Notes under the pieces: model-generated
What the model saw: the letters and a program-made list of their open reading frames with translations, nothing else
Told to the model about the DNA's origin: nothing
Database searches by the model: none
In this document: piece after piece, positions 1-8,068 of the stretch
How the letters are laid out: each line of letters opens with the position of its first letter
Position numbering within the stretch: the stretch's first letter is position 1
NCBI RefSeq assembly: GCF_002943525.1
Contig: NZ_CP025394.1
Span: 4,774,001-4,838,000, forward strand
Length of the DNA stretch: 64,000 nt
Reading direction: 5' to 3'
Source of the DNA: Kitasatospora sp. MMS16-BH015
Lineage (GTDB): Bacteria; Actinomycetota; Actinomycetes; Streptomycetales; Streptomycetaceae
Translations under genes and position numbers: made by a program

Positions 1-46
1 GCAGGGCCTGGCCGCGGCGATGCGGCGGCTGGCCCATGTCTACTGA
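1..46 (+). CDS. 3' end of an upstream gene (partial)
   Basis: An open frame entering from the left edge ends with residues QGLAAAMRRLAHVY and a TGA at 44-46. It lies 30 bases before the NlpC/P60 gene on the same strand and so is probably in its operon. An Ala-rich helical C-terminus would suit a small helical export partner, but too little is visible to name it. Confidence 0.4.
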   Translation, partial: QGLAAAMRRLAHVY

Positions 47-76
47 GGTGCCGACAACCACGGGGAGTGAGTCGTA

Positions 77-1240
77 ATGGCTGGTGACCAGTTCGGTTTC
101 CAGATGGGCGAGTTGGCCAAGATCCAGCAGGACTGGCAGCAGCTCAACCAGCAGATGGCCTCGATGACGGCCAAGATGGGCGAGATCGAGTCGGTGATCG
201 CCAAGGCGGCGGCCACCGACCTCTTCGCGGGCATCCCCTCCGGGCTGCTCGGCTTCGGCGTGATCGCCAACCGGCTGACCAAGGACGTGGCGCAGATCAA
301 GGCCCGGGCCGAGGCGCTCAAGCAGACCAAGGAGAAGCTGACCCAGGAGCTCGGCGAGGACGCCGAGAAGCTCAAGGCCGTGTCCGCGGAGTACGCGGAG
401 ACCGAGAAGAAGATCCTCGAGGAGCTGGCCAAGCAGAAGGACAAGCAGCCGCCGAGCACCCCGCAGCCGCCCCAGCAGGGCGGCGGCGGTACCGGCAGCG
501 GGTCCGGGGGATCGGGCGGTGGTTCCGGCGGTGGCGGCGGTGGCGGCTCGCAGGGCGGGCACGGCGGCCACGGCGGTGGCCACGGCGGCACCGGCCTGGA
601 CGGCGGCGGCTCGGGCGACTCCGGGGGCTCCGGTGGCGGGGACGGCGGCGCGATCCCGGCCGGGCCGGGCGGCAAGTACGACGGGCCCAAGCTCAAGGAC
701 CACAGCACCGGCAACTGGAACGACACCCGTTTCATCACCGGCCACAGCTGGGACGCCTGGAGCGACCACGCCCACCCGACCAACGGGCACGGCGAGGGCG
801 TGGTGGACCGGCCCAACCTGGACGGGCTCGACCCCGAGCGCAAGGCCATCCTGGAGCGCGGCCTGGACCGCGCGGAGCACAAGCTCGGCTACAGCCAGGG
901 CGCCGTCACCAACGGCTACCGGGTGGACTGCTCCGGCCTGGTCTCGGCCGCCTGGGGCATCCCGCCCGGCTCCGAGGGCGGCCTGAACACCTGGGACCTG
1001 GAGAGCTCCAACGTCTCGCACCACATCACCAAGGACGAGTTGAAGCCCGGCGACGCGCTGGTCTGCAACACGCCCAAGCACGAGCACGTGGTGCTCTTCG
1101 GCGGCTGGGCCAACCCCGAGCACACCAAGTTCATCTGCATCGAGGACAGCGGCAGCAAGGGCTGCGTCTCGCACGTGCTGACCTACCCGTACCCGGGCAC
1201 CGGCCCGTACCGGCCGATCCGCAAGAACGGCGTGGAATAG
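77..1240 (+). CDS. NlpC/P60-family protein with helical N-terminus and Gly-rich linker
   Basis: A 387-residue protein, probably a cell-wall peptide hydrolase or related thiol enzyme acting outside the cell. Residues 1-120 are long alpha-helices rich in Gln, Lys and Glu with no Sec signal peptide, resembling the helical N-termini of type VII substrates. Residues about 135-200 are a Gly/Ser/His-rich linker. The C-terminal domain carries the NlpC/P60 signature DCSGLVSAAWG, with Cys285 as the presumed nucleophile and His337 (KHEHVVLF) as the presumed base. The ATG at 77 follows GGGAG at 62-66. Export by a type VII route is inferred from architecture only, because no ESX gene is visible in the window. 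Confidence 0.75.
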   Translation: MAGDQFGFQMGELAKIQQDWQQLNQQMASMTAKMGEIESVIAKAAATDLFAGIPSGLLGFGVIANRLTKDVAQIKARAEALKQTKEKLTQELGEDAEKLKAVSAEYAETEKKILEELAKQKDKQPPSTPQPPQQGGGGTGSGSGGSGGGSGGGGGGGSQGGHGGHGGGHGGTGLDGGGSGDSGGSGGGDGGAIPAGPGGKYDGPKLKDHSTGNWNDTRFITGHSWDAWSDHAHPTNGHGEGVVDRPNLDGLDPERKAILERGLDRAEHKLGYSQGAVTNGYRVDCSGLVSAAWGIPPGSEGGLNTWDLESSNVSHHITKDELKPGDALVCNTPKHEHVVLFGGWANPEHTKFICIEDSGSKGCVSHVLTYPYPGTGPYRPIRKNGVE

Positions 1241-1331
1241 CCCCACCGGCCGGGGCGGCCACCCGGGTCATCGGGTAGCCTCCCCGGCCGTCAGGGCATC
1301 GCGTCACCATCAGTTGGGGGAGTCAACCACC

Positions 1332-1967
1332 TTGTCCACACGTCTGGTTCTCAGCGCCACCGCCGGGGCGGTGGCCGTCCTGGCCCTGGCCGGGTGCGGC
1401 CCCAAGGCCGCCCCGGCGGGCAATGCCGCCGCTCCGCCGGCCAGTACCGCAGCGGGCTCCTCGGCGGGCTCCTCGGCCGCTGCGGCCACCGGTGCTCCCA
1501 CGGACGCCGCGCCGACGACGGCCGCGCCCAGTGCCGGTGATCCGCAGCCGGCTCCGGCCACCTCCAACCCGGCCGTCTCCTCCACCGCGCCGCTCAAGCC
1601 CGGCGCCCCCACCTGCAAGCCGGACAAGCCGGTGGCCGCCGGCCACAAGGTGGTGGTGGCCGACAAGGCCGCGACCGCCACCACGCTCTACGCCCAGGAC
1701 GGCGCCTTCGACTGCGGCAAGGCCCCCGACCACGGCTGGTGGCCCAAGGGCGACGAGAAGACGTACACCATCCTGCCCACCGCCAAGGCCGAGCTGGCCG
1801 GGGCCGAGGGCAACAAGTCCGTCACCCTCGCCAAGCTGATCGAGCACCTCAACGCCTGCGTCACCAACACCGGCGACACCTCCAGCTGCGGCTCCGGCAA
1901 GACCTACGACCTCGGCCTGGACCCGGCCGGCAAGGTCACCAGCCTGACCGAGCTCTTCAGCCCCTGA
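1332..1967 (+). CDS. Putative lipoprotein, Ala/Pro-rich
   Basis: A lipoprotein precursor of 211 residues if translated from the TTG at 1332, which has a GGGGGAG ribosome site at 1316-1322; an in-frame start at 1314 is also open. The signal peptide is basic then hydrophobic and ends in a lipobox LALAGC with the lipidated Cys at residue 22. An Ala/Pro/Ser/Thr-rich spacer follows, then a folded C-terminal half of about 100 residues with three Cys (CKPDKP, FDCGKAPDH, TSSCGSG) and a stretch TYTILPTAKAELAG. No named family is recognised. It probably sits on the outer face of the membrane. Confidence 0.7.
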   Translation: MSTRLVLSATAGAVAVLALAGCGPKAAPAGNAAAPPASTAAGSSAGSSAAAATGAPTDAAPTTAAPSAGDPQPAPATSNPAVSSTAPLKPGAPTCKPDKPVAAGHKVVVADKAATATTLYAQDGAFDCGKAPDHGWWPKGDEKTYTILPTAKAELAGAEGNKSVTLAKLIEHLNACVTNTGDTSSCGSGKTYDLGLDPAGKVTSLTELFSP

Positions 1968-1986
1968 GCCGCTCGCGCCGAGCGGC
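1968..1986. terminator. Hairpin between convergent genes
   Basis: GCCGCTCG and CGAGCGGC form a perfect 8-bp stem with a 3-base loop, starting directly at the lipoprotein stop codon and facing the convergent minus-strand gene. There is no U-run, as is usual for streptomycete hairpin terminators. Confidence 0.55.
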
Positions 1987-2000
1987 GTCCGTCCAGGGCT

Positions 2001-2378
2001 TCAGAACCAGACGGACGCCGCCTGGCGCAGCCGCTCCAGCGACTCGGCCAGGCCGGCCACCGAGCCGAGCGCGCCGGTGAGGGTGAGCAGCGTCCGCCGC
2101 AGCCGCCCCGGCTCGGCCGGGTCGACGGTGTCCAACTCCTCCTCCACCACCTGGGCGTGCTCGGCCGGCAGGGCTGCCGGATCGGCCGCCCGCAGGGCCC
2201 GCAGCTCCGCGCGCAGGGCCTCCACCGCCGCGCGCAGCTCCTCCTGCCGCGGGTCCGCCTCGGCGACGGGCGCCGCGTGGTAGACGGCCCGGGCGTTCGC
2301 GCCGTTCTGGACGATGCCGTTGACCGTCCCGTTCACCTGGATGCCGTGGTTGGCGGTGGAGTGCTGTTCCTCGGACAC
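2001..2378 (-). CDS. Small soluble protein with Asn/Gly-rich N-terminal motif
   Basis: A 125-residue protein read from the GTG at 2378, preceded by AGGAG seven bases upstream; a TTG at 2393 is also in frame. The N-terminus holds HGIQVNGTVNGIVQNGAN, an almost exact copy of the C-terminal motif of the upstream gene on the same strand. The rest is a coiled-coil-like helical region (ELRAAVEALRAELRALRAAD) followed by a second helical segment. No enzyme motif is seen. The shared motif suggests that the two neighbours assemble together, but the function is unknown. Confidence 0.6.
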   Translation of the reverse strand: MSEEQHSTANHGIQVNGTVNGIVQNGANARAVYHAAPVAEADPRQEELRAAVEALRAELRALRAADPAALPAEHAQVVEEELDTVDPAEPGRLRRTLLTLTGALGSVAGLAESLERLRQAASVWF

Positions 2379-2415
2379 GCTCGTACTCCTCAACTCGTCT
2401 GTGGGTCAGGCTGGT

Positions 2416-4329
2416 TCAGCGGTCGGCGGTGCCGACCCGCGGCTGTGGGGGCGTCACCTGCTGCTGGGAGGCCCGGGTGTTCGCGCCGTTCTGGACGATG
2501 CCGTTGACCGTTCCGTTCACCTGGATGCCGTTGTTGATCACGGTGGTCTGCCGGGCCTCGTACTCGTCGGTGCGGTAGCCGTGTTCGCGCAGGAAGCGGT
2601 TGACGGCCGTCAGGGTGCGCAGTTCGATGCTCTGCACGAAGCGCTGCACGTCCATCTCCTGGAAGAGCTGCTGGTACTCCGCCTCGGCGCCCAACTCCCG
2701 TACCGAGAGCGTCGGTCCGTGGTCCACCGGCTGGTCCCGGTGGCACATCCAGGCGTACCAGCCCTGGGTGCGGGTGGTCCGGTTGGCGGTGCGGACGGTG
2801 GTGTAGAGGTCGGGCACGGCGGTGGCGACCAGCGGCAGGAACGAGGTGACGGCCCGGGCGGCCACCGAGAGCCAGCCGTCCACGCCCTTGGGCGGGCGGA
2901 TCTGGTCGATCGCGTAGTAGGCGCGGTCCAGTGGCGGCAGCAGGAAGGCCCGGCTCTCCAGGAAGAGCAGCCCGCCCTGGAGTTGGGCCCGGGTGAAGAC
3001 GGTGACCACCACCGAGCCGTCCCAACTCTCCACTCGGGTGGCCAGGTAGTGCCGCAGCTGCTCCTCGGCCGCGAGGTCGAGGCTGTCGTACCACCAGGTG
3101 CCGGGCAACTGGTCGGCAGGGATGCCGAGTTGGTGAGCGGCCTGTTGGGCGGCGAAGGGGGCGAGCTCGGCGAAGGCGGTGCCGGGCCCGGTGCCGCTCC
3201 AGTCCTTGGCCGGGCCGACCCGGCGGCCGCGCTTGAAGACGTAGTCGTCCACCCGGATGCCGTGCAGCCGGTCGCCCGGGTAGGTCTGGCCGGGGCCGTG
3301 GCCGCCGAGGCGGAGCAGCTCGGCGCGCAGGTGGGCGTGCAGCTCGGCCCGAGTGAAGGGCACGGCCTGCGGCTGCTTGGCCAGCGGGTCCTCCGCCCCC
3401 TCGGCCTCCTTCTTCGGGGTGGCCCGCTGGGGCAGCAGCTCGATCGGGAAGGACCAGCTGTCCAGCTCCACCCCGGCGCCGACGAACGGCGCGTAGTCGC
3501 TGAACACCACGTCCGGGTCGGCCTGTTGGCGTCGCAGCTCCTGGTAGCGGGTGGCCCGGCGGCCGACCCCGTCCGGGGCCACCGGCGCGGTGCCGGTGGC
3601 CAGCGCGTGCAGGGTGTGCAGACGGCGGTACCGGTCGTAGCCCGCGATCGCCACCCAGCCGGCCAGCACGATCAGCCGGCAGATCGCGGTCGGGTCGACC
3701 GTCTCCTCGTCGTGGCAGTCCTGGTAGTGCTCCGGGCCACTCGGGTGGCAGACGATCTCGTCGTGGGTGAGCCCGTGGTCCCAGAGCACGGCGATGGCGG
3801 CCAGGTTGGCGAAGACCAGGTAGCCGAGCACCACCAGCCAGACCAGCGAACTCGCCCGGCGCAGCCAGCGCGAGGCGTCTCGGTCGCTCAGCCTGGCCGC
3901 GAAGGCGAGCAAGCGCCCGGTGGCCCACCGGGCGAGCCCCAGGTAGGCGCGGACGGAGAGCACCAGGATCAGTGGCAGCAGGACCCCCTCCCCGCCGAAC
4001 GGGAGCAGCAGGAACGGCAGCAGCAGCATCGCCAACCCGCGGACCGCCGCCCAGTTCCGGTTGGCGAAGCACTCCTTGAGCACGGCGACCAGGTCGATGC
4101 CGAGCGAGGGCGGCGGGATGCGGTGCGGGTTCTCCGCCAACTCCTCGATCACGGCGTCCCGGAAGGCGGGGTTGAGGTGCGCGGCCCCGCGCAGGTACGC
4201 CGTCGCGTCCCCGCGCCGGTTGCCGGTCTGCGAGCGGATCAGGTCGACCAGCGGCCCGCTCGGCGGTCCGGCCGGCATGGGTGGGGGAGTCGGTTCCTGG
4301 CGCGGTCCGGGCAGCGGTGGCTGGCTCAT
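2416..4329 (-). CDS. Large membrane protein with C-terminal Asn/Gly-rich motif
   Basis: A 637-residue protein from the ATG at 4329; an upstream ATG at 4428 is in frame but gives a basic, low-complexity extension, and neither start has a strong ribosome site. The N-terminus is Pro-rich and cytosolic. Hydrophobic segments follow at about residues 100-125 (LLLPFLLLPF), 160-200 and 235-255. The long C-terminal half is soluble and contains Trp/Tyr-rich stretches such as GTWWYDSLDLAAEEQLRHYL. The end carries NNGIQVNGTVNGIVQNGAN, the motif shared with the next gene 37 bases downstream. No family is recognised. Confidence 0.65.
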   Translation of the reverse strand: MSQPPLPGPRQEPTPPPMPAGPPSGPLVDLIRSQTGNRRGDATAYLRGAAHLNPAFRDAVIEELAENPHRIPPPSLGIDLVAVLKECFANRNWAAVRGLAMLLLPFLLLPFGGEGVLLPLILVLSVRAYLGLARWATGRLLAFAARLSDRDASRWLRRASSLVWLVVLGYLVFANLAAIAVLWDHGLTHDEIVCHPSGPEHYQDCHDEETVDPTAICRLIVLAGWVAIAGYDRYRRLHTLHALATGTAPVAPDGVGRRATRYQELRRQQADPDVVFSDYAPFVGAGVELDSWSFPIELLPQRATPKKEAEGAEDPLAKQPQAVPFTRAELHAHLRAELLRLGGHGPGQTYPGDRLHGIRVDDYVFKRGRRVGPAKDWSGTGPGTAFAELAPFAAQQAAHQLGIPADQLPGTWWYDSLDLAAEEQLRHYLATRVESWDGSVVVTVFTRAQLQGGLLFLESRAFLLPPLDRAYYAIDQIRPPKGVDGWLSVAARAVTSFLPLVATAVPDLYTTVRTANRTTRTQGWYAWMCHRDQPVDHGPTLSVRELGAEAEYQQLFQEMDVQRFVQSIELRTLTAVNRFLREHGYRTDEYEARQTTVINNGIQVNGTVNGIVQNGANTRASQQQVTPPQPRVGTADR

Positions 4330-4455
4330 CGGGACGGGCGGGCCCTTCGGTCGGAGTCCGGTGGAGGACGGTGCCCGGCGGAGCACCACCCCGCAGTGTG
4401 GCGTACGGAGCAGGGCGGCAGAAGTCATTTTGCGGTGGCCGGGGCTCGAGCTGAC

Positions 4456-4484
4456 GCCCGTTCACCCCGCCGGGGCGAACGGGC
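4456..4484. repeat. Inverted repeat upstream of the membrane-protein gene
   Basis: GCCCGTTC (4456-4463) pairs with GAACGGGC (4477-4484), with CCCC/GGGG pairing inside the loop. It lies between the start of the minus-strand membrane-protein gene and the pseudogene to the right. It could be a terminator facing either way or an operator. Confidence 0.35.
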
Positions 4485-4539
4485 GGGACGGCCGCGCCGG
4501 ATGATGACTCCGCCCGCCCCGGTCGCTGCGCCGAGACCG

Positions 4540-5080
4540 GGGCGGCCGTCGGCACGCAGGAGCGGCCGTACTGCACCGTCCAGGCTGCCGCTGATGCGGC
4601 GCAGCCCGGGCAGACCGTGCAGATCGCCCTGGGGAGCTACCCGGAGCAGGTCACCGTGACCCGTTCCGGTGAGTCCGGGAGCCCGATCACCTTCCCGGGG
4701 CGACCGACACCGTGCTGGCCGGCAACGCGATCGGGGCCGGAGGTGTCCGGGCCACCGATGCCCCGGCACCGTGATCACCGGGTGGCCAACCAGGTCGTGG
4801 TGCCGATCGGGGCCGACGGCAGCGTGCAGCCGGGCAACTTCGCGGGCGGTGCCGACGCGGTCGTGGACCTCTTCGAGTACTACGGACCGAAGGGCGAGGC
4901 GCTGTTCCGGCCAACCACGCCGAAGCGGCTGGTGGACACCCGGACGGCCGGGCACGGCGCGCTCGGGGTGGGTGGTCAGCTGACCGTGCCGACGGGGGCG
5001 CCGGCCGGTGCCAGCGGAGCCGTGGTGAACCTGACGGCGACGGCGCCGACGGCGGCGGCCGGGTACCTGACGGCCCGGCC
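4540..5080 (+). pseudogene. Decayed secreted beta-helix/adhesin-like protein gene
   Basis: Two recognisable pieces are read in different frames. The first, from about 4550 to 4690, reads YCTVQAAADAAQPGQTVQIA and then EQVTVTRSGESGSPITF, typical of the start of a right-handed beta-helix domain. The second, from about 4790 to 5075, reads NQVVVPIGADGSVQPGNF, ADAVVDLFEYY, PKRLVDTRTAGHGA and GAVVNLTATAPTAAAGYLT, a repeat common in secreted streptomycete proteins. There is no start codon with a ribosome site, the frame shifts between 4690 and 4790, and the 3' end runs into tandem repeats. It is therefore called a remnant with internal deletions. Confidence 0.6.
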
Positions 5081-5081
5081 C

Positions 5082-5275
5082 GGCCCGGGGGAGCGGGGCT
5101 CTCCGCCACGGACGGCCCGGCCCGGGGGAGCGGGGCTCTCCGCCACGGACGGCCCGGCCCGGGGGAGCGGGGCTCTCCGCCACGGACGGCCCGGCCCGGG
5201 GGAGCGGGGCTCTCCGCCACGGACGGCCCGGCCCGGGGGAGCGGGGCTCTCCGCCACGGACGGCCCGGCCCGGCG
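5082..5275. repeat. Five tandem copies of a 37-bp GC-rich repeat
   Basis: The core GAGCGGGGCTCTCCGCCACG recurs at 5091, 5128, 5165, 5202 and 5239, an exact 37-base period. Each unit contains a small hairpin, GAGC-GGG-GCTC, and a CCCGGCCCGGG tract. The array occupies the space between the pseudogene and the LysR-like gene start at 5310, so it takes the place of that gene's promoter region. Confidence 0.9.
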
Positions 5276-5309
5276 TTCGAATGTCACTGGCGGTCGGTAG
5301 GGTGCCGCC

Positions 5310-6215
5310 ATGGATCTTCGCCGCCTGCGCCACTTCGTCGCCGTGGCCGAGGAGCTGCACTACGGGCGGGCGGCCACCCGGCCGCAGCCCGGGCCGTCCG
5401 TGCCGAGCCCCGGCCTCCGGGAGCTTGAGGCGGAGCTGGGGTGCCGGCTGTTCGAGCCTTCGGCGCTGGGCCTGCGGCTGAGCCCGGCCGGTGAGGTGCT
5501 GCTCGGCGAGGCCCGGGAGCTGCTGGAGGCGGCGGAGCGGGCCCGCGAGACGGGCCGCCGCACCCTGGTGGTCGCCGTCGTGGCCGGTGCGGCCCCCGGT
5601 CTCGGCCGCCGGGCCGTCCGGTCCTTCCGCCGCACCCACCCCGAGGTCGACGTGCACCTGCGCGAGGCCGACCTCACCGACCCCACGGCCGGCCTGCGCA
5701 GCGGCCGGGTCGACCTCGCCCTCACCCGGCTGCCCTTCGACACCGCCGGCCTGGCCGTCCACCCGCTCGGCACCGAGCCCCTGGTGGCCGTCCTCGCCGC
5801 CGACGACCCGCTCGGCCGCCGCCCGGCGCTGACCGTCGCCGAGCTCCGGGCCCGCCCCTGGATACGCCTGCCCGATGCCGCCGACCCGGCCTGGCGGGCG
5901 TACTGGGCCGGAGAGTCGGAGGGCTCGGCCCCGGCCGGGGCCACCGTGCCGCCGCCCCGCTCCGCCCCCCTTCCCCGGGCCGTCGCCGGGCCGGTGGTCC
6001 GCACCGTGCCCGAGTGCCTGCACGCCGTCGTCTGGCAGCGGGCGGTCGGCCTGCTGCCGGCCGGCACCGAGGCCACCCACCGGGCCGACGGCATCCGCTT
6101 CGTCCCGGTCACCGACTACCCGCCGAGCCGCGCGGTGCTGGCCCGGCCCGCCGCCGAGCCGTGCACCACCGTGCTGGCCTTCGCCGCCGCCGTGGTGGCC
6201 GCCGCACTGGCCTGA
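5310..6215 (+). CDS. LysR-family regulator with eroded DNA-binding helix
   Basis: A 301-residue protein starting MDLRRLRHFVAVAEELHYGR, the standard LysR N-terminus, and keeping the C-terminal effector-domain layout (RTHPEVDVHLRE, LRSGRVDLALTRLP, LVAVLAADDPLG). The recognition-helix region is abnormal: where LysR proteins usually have a SQPxLSRQIRxLE-type helix, this one has QPGPSVPSPGLRELEAELG, with several prolines. It may bind DNA poorly, or it may be a decaying gene. The 37-bp tandem repeats lie immediately upstream. No target gene is obvious. Confidence 0.65.
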   Translation: MDLRRLRHFVAVAEELHYGRAATRPQPGPSVPSPGLRELEAELGCRLFEPSALGLRLSPAGEVLLGEARELLEAAERARETGRRTLVVAVVAGAAPGLGRRAVRSFRRTHPEVDVHLREADLTDPTAGLRSGRVDLALTRLPFDTAGLAVHPLGTEPLVAVLAADDPLGRRPALTVAELRARPWIRLPDAADPAWRAYWAGESEGSAPAGATVPPPRSAPLPRAVAGPVVRTVPECLHAVVWQRAVGLLPAGTEATHRADGIRFVPVTDYPPSRAVLARPAAEPCTTVLAFAAAVVAAALA

Positions 6216-6251
6216 TCGCCGTCCTCGTGCTGGCTGCCGCGCCGGTCCGGC

Positions 6252-7496
6252 TCAGCCGGGGAGGCCCAGGCGGGCTGCCAGGTAGGCCAGGTGGGCGTCC
6301 GGGCGGCCGCGTTGGCGGCGGAGCCAGGAGGTGACCAGCCGGCGGGCGATCACATGGTGGCGGACGAGTTCCGGTGCCTCGTGCTCGGCGGCCAGCAGCA
6401 GGGCGAGGGCCCGGTCGCGGTGCCGGCGGGCGTCGTGGGCGCGGGCGGTCTCCAGGGCCAGCCGGAGCCGGCGTTCGGGCGGCAGGGCGGAGGTGTCCAG
6501 GTGGTCGCCGAGCCGGGCGGCCAGCCGGGCGTCGCCGAGCTCCATGGTGGCGGAGACCCGGTGCACGGTCAGGTTGGTCGGCCCGAAGGCCGTCCAGAGG
6601 TGGTTGGCGTCCCGGCCCAGCCGGGCGGCGAGCCGTTCGCCCTCGGCCAGGAACTCCCCTACGCCGTCCCGGTCTTCGAGCCGTCCGGCGGCCACCGCCC
6701 CGACCAGCAGCAGGCTCCCGTGGGCCGACAGCCCGTCCGCCGTCCGGGCCGCCCGGGTGCCGCGCAGGGCGTCCACCGCCGTCACCACGATCTCCCGGGC
6801 GGCGGCCGGTTCGCCGGCGGTGAGCTGGCAGTGCGCGAGCGAGCGGTACAGCGAACCGACCACGGCCAGATCGCCCGAGGCCCGGGCGGCGGTCAGCCCG
6901 CGGTCGGCGGCGAGCCAGGCGAGCTCGGCCTCGCCGACCCGGGTGAGCAGCATCGCCGCCCCCTGGTACGCGAGGGCCAGCAGCCTCTGCCCGCCGCCCT
7001 CCGGCTCCTCGGAGGCCGGGGCCCGGCGGCCCGAGCCCGCACCCTCCTGCTCCTCGGCCGCCCGCCGGGCCGTGGGCAGCAGCTCGGCCGTCAGCCGCTC
7101 GGCCCGCGCGTACGCGCCGGACTGGAACGCCGCCCGGGCCGCCGCGACCAGCGCTGCCAACTGCTCAGGCGCGGGCGGTGGGCCGGCCGGCGGGCGGTAG
7201 TCGCTCAGCGCCCGGCGCAGCCGGGGCGAGCCGGCGGCCCGTGCCGGGGGCGCCGGTCGGGGCAGCAACTCGCCTGTCGGGAGGTGGAGTTCCTCGGTCA
7301 GCGCGCTGATCACGCTCAGTCGGTCCAGGGTGAGTACCCCGCGCTCCACCCGGCCGAGCCAGTCGGCCGAGCACCCCACCAGGCCGGCCAGCACCTCCCG
7401 GGAGAGGCCCCGGCGCCGCCGGTGCCAGGCGATCCGCTCCCCGAGGCTCAACTCACCTTCGCCGTCGTCCCTTTCGTCCTTCTCCATGCCAGGCAT
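6252..7496 (-). CDS. XRE-type HTH regulator with TPR-like C-terminal domain
   Basis: A 414-residue cytosolic protein. Residues about 17-72 form a Cro/C1-type HTH (LGERIAWHRRRRGLSREVLAGL, SADWLGRVERGVLTLDRLSVI in succession). The remainder is Ala/Leu/Arg-rich helical repeats like the TPR-containing regulators common in Streptomyces. The start could be the ATG at 7496 or the one at 7487. It is divergent from the ATPase-like gene at 7618, which suits a pairing of a regulator with a small anti-sigma-like kinase protein seen often in this group. Confidence 0.75.
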   Translation of the reverse strand: MPGMEKDERDDGEGELSLGERIAWHRRRRGLSREVLAGLVGCSADWLGRVERGVLTLDRLSVISALTEELHLPTGELLPRPAPPARAAGSPRLRRALSDYRPPAGPPPAPEQLAALVAAARAAFQSGAYARAERLTAELLPTARRAAEEQEGAGSGRRAPASEEPEGGGQRLLALAYQGAAMLLTRVGEAELAWLAADRGLTAARASGDLAVVGSLYRSLAHCQLTAGEPAAAREIVVTAVDALRGTRAARTADGLSAHGSLLLVGAVAAGRLEDRDGVGEFLAEGERLAARLGRDANHLWTAFGPTNLTVHRVSATMELGDARLAARLGDHLDTSALPPERRLRLALETARAHDARRHRDRALALLLAAEHEAPELVRHHVIARRLVTSWLRRQRGRPDAHLAYLAARLGLPG

Positions 7497-7617
7497 GCCG
7501 TCGATTCCCTTCCCCCACCCGGAGGAATTCTCCGGGTCCCCGGCCTGTCATCGTCCTAGCGTCTGTTCCGTATCTCAAGTACCGAATCATTGACCGTAGT
7601 TGACGATCGGAGCCATG

Positions 7618-8040
7618 ATGTCCGGTGCCACGCAGGGAAGTCGGGAGGCCCTGCCGCTCAGCTGGCACCGCTTCGCCCTCAGCTGCCACCCCGCCGAGCG
7701 GGCCGTCCCCGAGCTCCGGCTCGTGCTACGTGGCGCCCTGGCCACCCTCGGCCTGCCGGCCGAACTCGCCGAGGCCACCGAGCTGGTGGCCACCGAGCTG
7801 GCCGGCAACGCCGTCCGGCGCGCCGGGGGTGACTTCTCCTTCCGGCTGCTGCCCACCCCGGCCGCGCTCCGGATCGAGGTCGCCGACCCCTCCGCCCGAC
7901 TGCCCCGCACCCCGCCCCCGGCCGCCCTCGCCACCCACGGCCGGGGGCTCCCGCTGCTGGCCGCCCTCGCCGATGACTGGGGCGCCGTGCCCACCGCCAC
8001 CGGCAAGACCTGCTGGGCCGTGTTCCACCGCCCGCACTGA
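7618..8040 (+). CDS. Small ATP-binding protein, anti-sigma-factor (HATPase_c_2) type
   Basis: A 140-residue protein of the RsbW/SpoIIAB-like ATPase fold, thought in this family to act as a protein kinase or anti-sigma factor. Visible motifs are ELVATELAGNAVRRAGG (the N box, with Glu and Asn for Mg-ATP), LRIEVADPSARLP (the D-containing G1 box) and THGRGLPLLAALADDWG (G2 box). GGAG at 7609-7612 sits five bases from the ATG at 7618; a second ATG at 7615 would be only two bases away. It is divergent from the XRE regulator. Confidence 0.75.
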   Translation: MSGATQGSREALPLSWHRFALSCHPAERAVPELRLVLRGALATLGLPAELAEATELVATELAGNAVRRAGGDFSFRLLPTPAALRIEVADPSARLPRTPPPAALATHGRGLPLLAALADDWGAVPTATGKTCWAVFHRPH

Positions 8041-8068
8041 GCGCGGTCCTTCTGCTTGGATCCTGATC

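Noticed and set aside
2314..4659. Long plus-strand open frame (781 codons)
   Set aside because: It is antisense to the membrane-protein gene and its product is Val/Gly/Arg-rich low complexity without any motif, a typical high-GC shadow frame.
5082..5275. Possible CRISPR array of 37-base units
   Set aside because: The 37-base period is the entire unit; copies are contiguous with no spacers between them.
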